From NCBI RefSeq assembly GCF_000720325.1, contig NZ_JOJM01000003.1:372001-436000 (forward strand): DNA of 64,000 nucleotides, read 5' to 3'. The notes beneath the pieces were generated by a model. That model worked only from the letters and a program-made list of their open reading frames with translations, had not been told where the DNA came from and ran no database searches. This stretch comes from Streptomyces sp. NRRL B-1347 (GTDB lineage: Bacteria > Actinomycetota > Actinomycetes > Streptomycetales > Streptomycetaceae). The position numbers and the translations under genes were made by a program. Shown one piece after another: positions 1 through 7,233 of the stretch. Position 1 is the stretch's first letter. The number at the start of each line of letters is the position of its first letter.

Positions 1-390
1 CGCCCGCTGGACGGCCGGGGCCTGCTGCTCGTGCCGTCCGCCTTCGTGTGGCCGCGGGTCTTCACGATCCTCAACGAGCCGTGGCAGCCCTCGCTGCGCT
101 ATCCGCCGCGAGGGGTCGGCACGCTCTGGGAGTCCCGCCCCGTCCCGGTCTCCGAAGCCCTCGCGGGCGTGGTGGGCCGCTCCCGCGCGACCCTCCTGGC
201 CGAGCTGACCGCGCCCGCGTCGACCACCGCCCTCGCCCGGCGCACCGGCCTCACCCCCGGCGGCGTCTCCCAGCACCTCACGCTCCTGCGCACGGCGGGC
301 CTGGTGAGCGCGCACCGGGCGGGCCGCCAGGTGCTGTACGCGCGCACCCGGGCGGGCGAGGCCCTGGTGGCGGCGGCCGAGTCGAGCTAG
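1..390 (+). CDS. ArsR-type winged-helix transcriptional regulator, 3' part
   Basis: The reading frame is open from the first base, so the gene begins left of the window; 129 residues are visible. The C-terminal 70 residues form an ArsR-like winged helix: a segment starting SRATLLAEL, then the helix-turn-helix TTALARRTGLTPGGVSQHLTLL, here read as TGLTPGGVSQHLTLL, then a wing ending GRQVLYARTRAG. The N-terminal part (FVWPRVF...LRYPPRG) resembles the effector half seen in Streptomyces ArsR-like proteins that carry a DUF5937-type N-terminus. I see no cysteine metal site, so this is probably not a metal sensor. It is likely a repressor of unknown ligand. Confidence 0.8.
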   Translation, partial: RPLDGRGLLLVPSAFVWPRVFTILNEPWQPSLRYPPRGVGTLWESRPVPVSEALAGVVGRSRATLLAELTAPASTTALARRTGLTPGGVSQHLTLLRTAGLVSAHRAGRQVLYARTRAGEALVAAAESS

Positions 391-448
391 GCCCTGGGGG
401 GTGGCGGCCGAGTCGGGCCAGGCCCGGGTGGCGGCAGCCGAATCAGGC

Positions 449-504
449 CAGGCGGTCAGGCGGTCAGGCGGTCAGGCGGTCAGGCGGCCAGGCGGCCAGG
501 CGCC
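449..504. repeat. Octamer tandem repeat, about 7 copies
   Basis: CAGGCGGT is repeated head to tail at 449, 457, 465 and 473, followed by variants CAGGCGGC at 481 and 489 and CAGGCGCC at 497. It lies in the 294-base gap between the ArsR-type gene and the DUF1062 gene. The flanking sequence at 400-448 also contains looser copies of a GGTGGCGGC-GAGTC-GGCCAG unit. No gene is visible in this gap. The array is a simple slippage-type repeat, not a CRISPR. Confidence 0.85.
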
Positions 505-684
505 CGATATTCGGTGGAACGGCGCCGCCGCCCTCCCCTACCGTGCTGCCGGACCGAGTCGCCGAGGCAAGGACGTGCCGTTGTACACCGTGTGAGACCC
601 CCCGAGCGCTGATGCGTCGCGCGTCGCACCTGTGCGCCGCGCTCCTTTTTGCTGCGGTCTTCTCACTGGAACCGGTGTACTTCT

Positions 685-1233
685 GTGCTCAACACCTGGG
701 TTGTCATGCCCACTCGCCTTCCGCTCGTCCTCCGCCGTTGCCACGCGTGCGCGTCCGATCACTTCCGGGCGAACGGCAAGTTCCGCGTCAACGCCCACCA
801 CAAGCTCATCGACGCCTGGCTCCTCGTGCTCTGCACCTCGTGCGGGGACACGGCGAAGCTCACGGTCTTCGAGCGGGCGCAGGTGCGCTCCGTGCGCCCC
901 GAGCTGCTCGACCGGCTGCACGCCAACGACGTCGGCCTGGCCGCCGAGTTGCTCCAGGACCCGGTCGTGCTGCGCCGCAACCGCGTCGCCCTCGACTGGG
1001 ACGGCGCCTGGCGCCTGGACACCGGCGGATCGGATCACCTGGACCGCGAGGTGGTCGACATATCGGTCCGCTTCGCGGCCCGCGTTCCCGTCCGTCCGGT
1101 GCGGCTGGTCGCCGAGGGCTTCGGTCTTTCCCGGGCCGAGGTCGGGAGACTGATCGCCGACGGGAAGCTCGTGTCGGCGGTCCGCCTGAGCGGCAAGCTC
1201 ACCGGCGACTTCACCTTCACGCTCAAGCGCTGA
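685..1233 (+). CDS. DUF1062-family protein
   Basis: A 182-residue protein of the DUF1062 family, function unknown. The N-terminal part has two CxxC pairs (RRCHACAS near residue 20 and LCTSCGD near residue 50) that look like a zinc ribbon. The C-terminal third (VRLVAEGFGLSRAEVGRLIADGKL) has an S4/HTH-like look. I chose the GTG at 685 because it yields the LNTWVV start typical of the family; an ATG at 706 and a TTG at 649 are alternatives. No strong ribosome binding site is visible. A large hairpin follows the stop codon. Confidence 0.8.
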   Translation: MLNTWVVMPTRLPLVLRRCHACASDHFRANGKFRVNAHHKLIDAWLLVLCTSCGDTAKLTVFERAQVRSVRPELLDRLHANDVGLAAELLQDPVVLRRNRVALDWDGAWRLDTGGSDHLDREVVDISVRFAARVPVRPVRLVAEGFGLSRAEVGRLIADGKLVSAVRLSGKLTGDFTFTLKR

Positions 1234-1253
1234 GCCTTCCCCCTTGGGCCCGG

Positions 1254-1284
1254 GGCCTGTCCGGCGGGATCCGCAGGACAGGCC
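1254..1284 (+). terminator. Rho-independent-type hairpin after the DUF1062 gene
   Basis: Perfect arms GGCCTGTCC (1254-1262) and GGACAGGCC (1276-1284) enclose a 13-base loop that itself contains GCGG/CCGC. It starts 21 bases after the stop codon of the upstream gene. There is no T tract, which is usual for Streptomyces terminators. From 1285 to about 1670 I see no gene or other clear signal. Confidence 0.6.
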
Positions 1285-1677
1285 CTGGGGGATGGCGCCC
1301 GTACAGGGCGAGCAGAGACCCCCACACGGACCCGAGCAAGGCACGAGAGCCATCGGCCGGACTTGACCGTGGACGGCAAACCCCGGCCGCGAGGCCGTCA
1401 ATGGCGTGGGTCACACCGATGCCGCGCGCGTCCCCGGGTCGACTGAACGGCGACGCGCAGGCCTTCTCCAACTCGCCGCCCTGACCTGCGACTTCACGGA
1501 CTTCCCCCGAACGAACCAGTCGTGAGGAATCACACAGAACCCATACCCGGAGTTGGCTTTTCGCTCCCGGTACGTGAACGTCCATTCCAAGCCCTCACAC
1601 CCTTGGTGAGGCGGTCCGGGCGGGCGCCGAGTCCTGCCGCCGTTCCGGACGTCAAGCGACGCACAATGAACATCGGC

Positions 1678-1826
1678 AGGAGCGGGGGACCCAAGGTAAG
1701 TGCCCGTCCTCGCGCAACCGACTTGACGTTCGGTCAGTCAGCGGAGACGGCTTGGGGTGAAGCCACACACGTGGCCGGACCACTTCGCCAGTCCGAACCC
1801 GACAGCTCACCTCGTAGGCGGATAAG
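1678..1826 (+). ncRNA. ydaO-type cyclic di-AMP riboswitch
   Basis: The 5' block CGGGGGACCCAAGGTAAGTG (1682-1701) and the 3' blocks TTGGGGTGAAGCC (1751-1763) and CCGAACCCGACAGCTCACCT (1793-1812), followed by CGTAGGCG, match the conserved core of the ydaO/yuaA class as it occurs upstream of rpf and NlpC/P60 genes in Streptomyces. The aptamer ends a few bases before the ribosome binding site (AGGTGAAGG) of the small membrane protein gene at 1845, so it is positioned as its 5' leader. In Gram-positive bacteria this class switches wall and osmolyte genes off when c-di-AMP is high. Exact ends are approximate. Confidence 0.88.
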
Positions 1827-1844
1827 CGAAGGTGAAGGTTGCAC

Positions 1845-2114
1845 ATGAGTGCGACGCACAACAACCCCCAGGTCTCGGGGGCCGGTTCTGGTTCCAGTGG
1901 TGGGAACGAGGACGACGGATCCAAGAAGATCCGGAAGTTCGAAGCCGCGATCATCCTGCTGGTGGGAGTGATCGTCGGCATCCTCGCCGGGATCGTCAGC
2001 CGGACGATGGATCACGCCTCGTACTTCCAGGCCATCACCACGGGGGTTGTGGTGGGGGTCGGGCTTCCCGGCTTCATCATCATGATCATCAGGTACGTCC
2101 GCAACCAGTCGTGA
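1845..2114 (+). CDS. Small two-TM membrane protein under riboswitch control
   Basis: An 89-residue protein with a polar, glycine- and serine-rich N-terminus, an acidic/basic linker (EDDGSKKIRKFE), then two hydrophobic segments at about residues 32-54 and 62-83, the second ending in RYVRNQS. AGGTGAAGG precedes the ATG at 1845 by 6-7 bases. I do not recognise a named family. Its 5' leader is a c-di-AMP riboswitch, a class usually attached to cell-wall hydrolase, potassium or osmolyte genes, so a role in envelope or turgor homeostasis is a reasonable inference. Confidence 0.8.
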   Translation: MSATHNNPQVSGAGSGSSGGNEDDGSKKIRKFEAAIILLVGVIVGILAGIVSRTMDHASYFQAITTGVVVGVGLPGFIIMIIRYVRNQS

Positions 2115-2325
2115 CCAGGGTGTACACGGCCGGCTCCGCGTAGTCTCCGCCACTCATCCGGGGACACCGGCATCAGGGGTCTTGCCTTCATGGTGATCCC
2201 GTGGAAGGCACAGACGGGTCGAGAGAGGTCTTGGTACGAACCCAAGGCCTCTCTCTTCGTGTGCGCACGACGATTCGTGTGCGAACGGCACCACGATGCC
2301 CCGGTCAGGTGCCGCGACGCCTCGG

Positions 2326-2616
2326 TCAACGGCGGTGGTGTGCCAGGCCCCGCGTCACGGCGGGAATGACCGCGGCGCCCGCCACCACGAACATCGCCGT
2401 GAAGCCGACGAAGCCGCCCGTCGGGACGGGCTCGGCCGCCGCCTCGGAAGGACCCATCACGAGGGAGACACCCGCCGCGCGTACGACCGCCTCGTAGGCG
2501 CCCGCGACCACGAGACCGGCCAGGGGCGCGGTCCCGACGGCCTTCCACGCCGGCCGGGTCACCGCCGCGCGCCCCGAAATCCGCGTGCCTGCCTGCGCGT
2601 TCACCGTGGTGGCCAT
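2326..2616 (-). CDS. DUF6069-like membrane protein, shorter than family
   Basis: A 96-residue hydrophobic protein beginning MATTVNAQAG with GGAG 7 bases before the ATG at 2616. It has a first membrane segment (about 27-50), then EAAAEPVPTGGF, then a second membrane segment ending VIPAVTRGLAHHRR. The N-terminal half and the ending both resemble DUF6069-type four-TM proteins of roughly 130-150 residues, so two central membrane segments appear to be missing; an internal deletion is plausible. It is the last gene of the leftward group with the MDR oxidoreductase (51-base gap) and the old yellow enzyme. Confidence 0.65.
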   Translation of the reverse strand: MATTVNAQAGTRISGRAAVTRPAWKAVGTAPLAGLVVAGAYEAVVRAAGVSLVMGPSEAAAEPVPTGGFVGFTAMFVVAGAAVIPAVTRGLAHHRR

Positions 2617-2667
2617 GTCGTTCTCCGTCGCGTCGAGCGGTCGCGTGCTGTCGAAGGGGTGGACGGC

Positions 2668-3591
2668 TCATCGGTCCGCCGGGGACTCCTTCACGTCGAG
2701 GACCGCCTTGCCGCGGACGCGGCGGCCCAGGAGGGCGTCGGCGGCTTCCGCGGCGGCGTCCCACGGGCCGCGCCAGCCGATCTGGGGGTCGAGGCGGCCC
2801 GCCTCGAGGAGGCCCAGGAGGTGGCCGAGGTCCTCGCCGAAGGGGCCCGTGACGTTGAAGTTCTCCAGGCGTCCGCGGGCCGACCTCGTGCCCGCCAGCT
2901 CGAAGTCGATGGTGGTGGGCTCACGGGACGCCCGGCCGACGGCCTGGACCACGCCGTCGTCCTCGATCCGGTAGAACGCCTCGGCCAGCTGCGCCCCACC
3001 CACGGTGTCCAGGACGCCGTACACCGGCAGGGTCAGGCCCTTCGGCCCCCGCACGGTCTCCGCCGCGCCGAGTTCGCGCAGCCCCGCGGCGCGCTCCGGA
3101 CTGCCGGTCGAGGCGATGACGTGCGCCCCCGCGAGCGCGGCGAGCTGCACCGCGAAGCGGCCGACGCCCCCGGACGCGCCGGTGACCAGGACCCGCCGGC
3201 CCTCGATCTCGCCGAGCCGCCGCACCGCCTGGAGGGCGGACACCCCGGCGACCGGCAGCGCGCCGGCCGCTCCGAGGTCGACCGCGTCAGGGACGACCGC
3301 GAGGTCCGCGGTGTCGACGGCGCGCAGTTCGGCCCAGGCGCCGGACCAGCCGAACCCGACGACGCGGGTGCCCGCGGCGGGGCCCGAGCCGTCGCGGGCG
3401 GGCGTACGGACGACGCCCGCCGCGTCCCAGCCGGGGATGTGGTCCGCGGATGTGTCGGGCGAACGGAAGGCCAGCTCACCGAAGTTGAGGGAGATGGCGG
3501 CGACCTCGATGAGCGCCTGCGTGTCCCGAGGCTCGGGGTCAGGGGCGGGCGCCAGGCGGAGGCCTTGCGGTCCGTGGAACAGTGCGCGCAT
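2668..3591 (-). CDS. Zinc-independent MDR/quinone oxidoreductase
   Basis: A 307-residue medium-chain dehydrogenase/reductase of the quinone oxidoreductase-like group. The GroES-like N-terminal domain contains SLNFGEL and IPGWDAAGVV. The nucleotide-binding Rossmann motif VTGASGGVGRFAVQLA is at about residues 136-151, followed by GSPERAAGLRELGAAE, consistent with NAD(P)H binding. The structural-zinc cysteines are absent. AAGGAG precedes the ATG at 3591. It lies 54 bases downstream of the old yellow enzyme gene on the same strand, so the two are probably co-transcribed and may act on similar electrophilic carbonyl substrates. Confidence 0.88.
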   Translation of the reverse strand: MRALFHGPQGLRLAPAPDPEPRDTQALIEVAAISLNFGELAFRSPDTSADHIPGWDAAGVVRTPARDGSGPAAGTRVVGFGWSGAWAELRAVDTADLAVVPDAVDLGAAGALPVAGVSALQAVRRLGEIEGRRVLVTGASGGVGRFAVQLAALAGAHVIASTGSPERAAGLRELGAAETVRGPKGLTLPVYGVLDTVGGAQLAEAFYRIEDDGVVQAVGRASREPTTIDFELAGTRSARGRLENFNVTGPFGEDLGHLLGLLEAGRLDPQIGWRGPWDAAAEAADALLGRRVRGKAVLDVKESPADR

Positions 3592-3645
3592 CGCGGCGCT
3601 CCTTCTGTGCGGTGGTGGGGCCGGGCGGGGAGGACCGGGAACGGG

Positions 3646-4722
3646 TCAGGCGCCGAGCGTCGGGTAGTCGGTGTAGCCGCGGTGGTCGCCGCCGTAGAAC
3701 GTCGTGGAGTCGGCCTCGTTGTACGGGCCGCCCTGCCGGATCCGCGCCGGCAGGTCCGGGTTCGCGAGCCACGCGGTGGCCAGCACGACGGCGTCGGCGA
3801 CGCCCTCGGCCACGGCGGCCGCGCCGGTCTCGGGGGTCGAGGGGAACGACTCGGGCGTGGGGTGGGCGCACAGCAGCAGCGTGCCGCGCCACTCGCCGCG
3901 GATCGCCTTGGTGATGTCGCGCGTGACCATCTCCAGGACGTGCAGGTACGCCAGCGGCGTGGGGCGCAGGGCCCGCGCGAGCGCCGGGTAGAGGGCCGCG
4001 CTGTCGCTCTCGGCCATGCCGTTGAAGGTGATTCCCGGGGACAGGCGGACGCCGACCTTCTCGGGGCCGACGGCCGCGGCGACGGCCTCGATCACCTCGA
4101 CGACGAAGCGGATCCGGTTCTCCACCGGGCCGCCGTACTCGTCGGTGCGCCGGTTGGTGTTGTCCGAGAGGAACTGGTGCAGCAGGAAGCCGTTGGCGGC
4201 GTGCACCTCGACGCCGTCGAACCCGGCGTCGATCGCGTTGCGGGCGGCCTCAACGAACTCGCCCAGGGTGCGCTCCATGTCGGCGCGCGTCATCTCGCGC
4301 GGCACCGGGTGGTCCACCATGCCCGCCCCCGTGAACAGCTTCTCGCCGGAGGCGATCGCGGACGGGCCAATGGGCGCCTCACCGGTCTCGTACAGGCTCG
4401 GGTGCCCGATCCGGCCGCAGTGCACCAGCTGCGCGAACATCCGGCCGCCCGCGGCGTGCACCGCGTCGGTCACCCTGCGCCACGCGGCGACCTGCTCGCC
4501 GGTGTGCAGGCCCGGCGTGCTGATGTAGCCCTTGCCGAGCGCGCTGACCTGGGTCGCCTCGCTGATGATCAGCCCCGCCGAGGCGCGCTGGCCGTAGTAC
4601 TCGGCGGCGAGCGCGGGGATCTCCCCGGCCTCGTTGGCGCGCGAGCGCGTCATCGGGCCCATCACGAGGCGGTTGGGCAGGTCGAGCTTGCCGAGGGTCA
4701 AGCCGGTGAAGAGCTTGTCCAT
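3646..4722 (-). CDS. Old yellow enzyme family alkene reductase (active-site Tyr replaced by Phe)
   Basis: A 358-residue FMN-dependent TIM-barrel ene-reductase. Family signatures in order are PNRLVMGPMTRSRA (16-29), AQLVHCGRIGHPS (97-109), the substrate-binding H174/N177 pair in VEVHAANGFLLHQFLSD, NTNRRTDEYGG (188-198) and the FMN-phosphate region near VLATAWLANPDLP. The residue equivalent to Tyr196 of yeast OYE1, normally the proton donor, is Phe179 here. I chose the ATG at 4722 because AGGAGACCTC precedes it closely; an in-frame extension to 4776 has no support. It is the first gene of a three-gene leftward operon and is divergent from an arsR gene 360 bases away. Confidence 0.9.
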   Translation of the reverse strand: MDKLFTGLTLGKLDLPNRLVMGPMTRSRANEAGEIPALAAEYYGQRASAGLIISEATQVSALGKGYISTPGLHTGEQVAAWRRVTDAVHAAGGRMFAQLVHCGRIGHPSLYETGEAPIGPSAIASGEKLFTGAGMVDHPVPREMTRADMERTLGEFVEAARNAIDAGFDGVEVHAANGFLLHQFLSDNTNRRTDEYGGPVENRIRFVVEVIEAVAAAVGPEKVGVRLSPGITFNGMAESDSAALYPALARALRPTPLAYLHVLEMVTRDITKAIRGEWRGTLLLCAHPTPESFPSTPETGAAAVAEGVADAVVLATAWLANPDLPARIRQGGPYNEADSTTFYGGDHRGYTDYPTLGA

Positions 4723-5085
4723 GAGGTCTCCTGGGGCTGCGAAGCGGTCGGCGGGGTGATCGCCCCGACGTGACAACCTTCCTTCCGGAGCCCGGAGTGG
4801 ATCAATGGCGAAGCACTGAACCCAACGTTCACCGCGGGTACACGACGAAGCGCCGCCCGAGCGGCGCGAAGCCTCGCGAAGTCATCGTCGCCATGCCTCT
4901 CCGCTGTCCGGATTCCGCCCTCGCCCCGACGCACCCCCATGTCACATACATCTGCCAGTGCGTCCCGAACCGCCCGCCCGGTCTCGACGCCGAGGCCGGC
5001 AACCTAAGTGAACGCTGGGCGAACAAGCCGACTGGCGTGCCCTCGAACACATGGTTGGTACGCGCCTCACACCTATGGTGAATAG
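4723..5085. other. Divergent intergenic region between OYE operon and arsR
   Basis: This 363-base region separates two divergent starts and should hold both promoters. I see no convincing ORF, no strong palindrome and no RNA gene. The 20 bases before the arsR start (CACCTATGGTGAATAG) contain the dyad CACCTATGGTG, which could be an operator or part of the promoter. Confidence 0.4.
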
Positions 5086-5475
5086 ATGGCTATCTCCGAA
5101 TTGGGCACCCCCTCCGGGGCGGACGAGGCGCAGGGCGAGACCTGCACTCCCGGCCTCGCGTGCCTGCTCATCGAGCGCGACGAGGCCGAGCGCCTGGCCG
5201 CGATGCTCAAGGCCATCGCCGACCCCACACGGCTGCAGATCTTCCGCATCATCGAGCGCGCACCGTCCGGTGAGGCCTGCGTCTGCGATCTGGCCGACTG
5301 CTTGGGCTTCCGGCAGCCGACCGTGAGTCACCATCTGAAGATCATGACCGAGGCCGGGCTGCTCAACCGCGAACGCCGTGGGACCTGGGCCTGGTACTCC
5401 CTCGACCACGACGGCGTGAACCGGGTGCGCGCGATCCTCGATCCGTCCGCCGTGGCGGTGTCCGCCACCGCTTGA
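5086..5475 (+). CDS. arsR: ArsR/SmtB-family metalloregulator (As(III)-type Cys site)
   Basis: A 129-residue ArsR repressor. After an N-terminal arm with Cys20 and Cys26, the winged helix runs from about residue 35: ADPTRLQIFRII, the metal-site helix GEACVCDLADCLG (Cys65, Cys67), recognition helix QPTVSHHLKIMTEAGLL and a wing at RRGTWAWYSL. The CxC in the alpha-3 position is the classic arsenite/antimonite site of ArsR. The start overlaps the dyad CACCTATGGTG. This is the first of three arsR genes within 6.6 kb. The neighbour on the right is a broken hydrolase gene on the opposite strand. Confidence 0.9.
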   Translation: MAISELGTPSGADEAQGETCTPGLACLLIERDEAERLAAMLKAIADPTRLQIFRIIERAPSGEACVCDLADCLGFRQPTVSHHLKIMTEAGLLNRERRGTWAWYSLDHDGVNRVRAILDPSAVAVSATA

Positions 5476-5534
5476 CCCTGCCGCTGACCGTGCCGGCCGA
5501 GCGGCCGCGCAAGGGCCCTCACCTCTTGTGGTCG

Positions 5535-6290
5535 TTTCTTGTGGTCGTTGAGGAAGTCCCCTATCAACGCCGCGATTTCGGTCGGCCGCTCCTCCATCAG
5601 CAGGTGGCCGGTGTGGTGCGGGACTTCAAGACGCGCGCAGCCGAGGATGTCACTGCGCAGGCGCTCGCCCCACACGGTCGGGCAACAGGTGTCGGCCCGG
5701 CCGCGATGGTCAGCGAGATGTGCGGCGTAGCTGCCGACGAACTCCTCGGCGAGGAGGCTCGGGTCGTGGACGAGGTTGTCGCGGGTGAGCGCCCGGCGCA
5801 AGGGGCGGCGGTGCGACCAGCACCACAGCATCAGCCGTCCGAGCAGGGCGCGTTGGGCAGCGCGAGCCGATGACAGCTGAGCGCCCGAAGGCCAGTTGTC
5901 GTACGCCTGCGTGTCGGCCAGCGCCAGCGCGGAGAGCCGCTCGGGGCGGTCGGCGGCGATCAGCTGGGCGACCGCGCCCCCGTGGTCATGGCCGACCAGT
6001 GCCACCTGCTCCAGGGCGAGTTGGTCCAGCAGGCCGAGCACCGCAGCCTGCTGGGCGGGCAGGCCCCGCTCCGCGCCGGCCGGCGCCTCGGTGTCACCCA
6101 GGCCCAGCAGGTCCGGCGCCACGCACCGGAAGCGGGAGCTCAGCGTCGGAACGATCCGGCGCCACACGAACGACGAGAACGGGCAGCCGTGCAGCAGTAC
6201 CACGGGCGGCCCCGCGCCCTCGTCGACGTACGCGATGCGCGCCTCACCGACGTCCGCGTACCGCTTGGCCCATGGCCGCTCGTGCGTTCG
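5535..6290 (-). pseudogene. Alpha/beta hydrolase (haloalkane dehalogenase-like), disrupted
   Basis: The frame encodes a recognisable alpha/beta hydrolase: WAKRYADVGEARIAYVDEGAG, oxyanion segment VVLLHGCPF, DLLGLGDT, nucleophile elbow GHDHGG and a C-terminal TGHLLMEERP with the catalytic His. The natural N-terminus has no in-frame ATG or GTG after the TGA at 6291-6293, and the first usable start (GTG 6203) falls inside the oxyanion segment. The stretch between EEFVGSYAAHLADHRGR and CPTVWGERLRSD is shorter and more scrambled than in intact relatives. The frame then runs past FLNDHKK into the antisense strand of arsR without a family stop. The region at 5526-5548 contains a tandem TTGTGGTCGTT duplication at this 3' end. 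I read it as a decaying gene. Confidence 0.65.
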
Positions 6291-6420
6291 TCACGGCCTG
6301 CCGACCTCCCCCTTGGTCAGGCGTGGCTCCGGACCCGGGAGGCACGCGGGGTGGCGCGCCGGTGCGCGACAGCCGCGGCCTTCGCCCTGCGGACGGCCCC
6401 GGCGGCGTCCGCGGCCCCGC

Positions 6421-6834
6421 TCACGCCTCGGGCTCCGGGGCGATCTCCTCGATGAGCCCCTCCACGAGCACCTTGATCTCGTCACGGATCGCGCGCACCG
6501 CCGCGACGCCCTGGCCCGCCGGGTCCTCCAGCGTCCAGTCCAGGTAGCGCTTGCCGGGGAAGACGGGGCAGGTGTCGCCGCAGCCCATGGTGATGCAGAC
6601 GTCCGACTCCTTGACCGCGTCCACGGTCAGGATCTTCGGGGTCTCGGCCGAGATGTCGATGCCGACCTCGCGCATGGCCTCGACGGCGGCCGGATTGACC
6701 TGGTCGGCGGGGGCGGATCCGGCGGAGCGGACCTCGATGCGGTCCCCCGCCAGGTGGTTCAGCCACGCGGCGGCCATCTGGGAGCGGCCCGCGTTGTGGA
6801 CACAGACGAACAGCACAGAGGGCTTCTCGGACAT
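6421..6834 (-). CDS. arsC: Thioredoxin-linked arsenate reductase
   Basis: A 137-residue low-molecular-weight phosphatase-fold arsenate reductase that converts As(V) to As(III) in the cytoplasm. The P-loop CVHNAGRS starts at Cys11 with Arg17 (CX5R). The additional redox cysteines lie in DVCITMGCGDTCPVFPG, as in Staphylococcus-type ArsC. AGAGA precedes the ATG at 6834. It is divergent from arsR at 6925, with an operator-like palindrome between them, so both directions are likely controlled by that repressor. Its product, arsenite, is the substrate of the Acr3 pump encoded across the promoter. Confidence 0.93.
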   Translation of the reverse strand: MSEKPSVLFVCVHNAGRSQMAAAWLNHLAGDRIEVRSAGSAPADQVNPAAVEAMREVGIDISAETPKILTVDAVKESDVCITMGCGDTCPVFPGKRYLDWTLEDPAGQGVAAVRAIRDEIKVLVEGLIEEIAPEPEA

Positions 6835-6872
6835 CAAGGTCTCTCTTGTCTCATGGTGGCATCAGGCGCCAG

Positions 6873-6912
6873 TGACATCAGCACCTGATGGTGTCAGTCA
6901 CCGCTGATGTGA
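6873..6912. promoter_or_regulatory. ArsR operator region between arsC and arsR-acr3
   Basis: Perfect inverted repeat CATCAG-CAC-CTGATG (6876-6890), flanked by TGACATCA (6873-6880) and the near-complement TGATGTGA (6905-6912). A further copy GACATCAG lies over the arsR start codons (6930-6937). The spacing suits dimeric ArsR binding across both divergent promoters. Confidence 0.65.
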
Positions 6913-6924
6913 GAGTATCAGTCC

Positions 6925-7233
6925 ATGATGACATCAGTCGACGCTGACTTGATCCGGGTGCTGGCCGATCCGCTCAGGCTCAAGATCGTGAATCTGCTGG
7001 CCCACGAGACGCTGTGCACCACGCACCTGGTGGAGGAGACCGGCGCTCGCCAGACGAACCTGTCCAACCACCTGAGAGTGCTGCGCGAGGCCGGGGTCGT
7101 GGAGACGGAGCCGTGCGGCCGCTTCACGTACTACAGGCTGCGGCCGGAGGTCGTCGCCACGCTCGCCGGGCAGTTCGCCGACCTGGCCGAGACCGCCCGC
7201 AACGCCGCCGACAACAAGAGGGCCTGCCCGTGA
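6925..7233 (+). CDS. arsR: ArsR-family repressor, second copy
   Basis: A 102-residue ArsR repressor, different in type from the one at 5086. ADPLRLKIVNLLAHETLCTTHLVEETG replaces the CVCDL site, leaving Cys31, with another cysteine at position 64 in EPCGRFTYY. The recognition helix is RQTNLSNHLRVLREAG. Two consecutive ATG codons (6925 and 6928) are possible starts. The stop codon overlaps the GTG start of acr3, so the two are translationally coupled. It probably autoregulates arsR-acr3-arsO and the divergent arsC. Confidence 0.9.
   Translation: MMTSVDADLIRVLADPLRLKIVNLLAHETLCTTHLVEETGARQTNLSNHLRVLREAGVVETEPCGRFTYYRLRPEVVATLAGQFADLAETARNAADNKRACP

Noticed and set aside
449..504. The octamer array as a CRISPR
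   Set aside because: Repeat unit is 8 bases with no spacers, so it is a simple tandem repeat.
2296..4773. An 825-codon plus-strand frame opposite the OYE and MDR genes
   Set aside because: It is antisense to well-supported genes, with low-complexity Arg/Gly/Ala content and no family motif.
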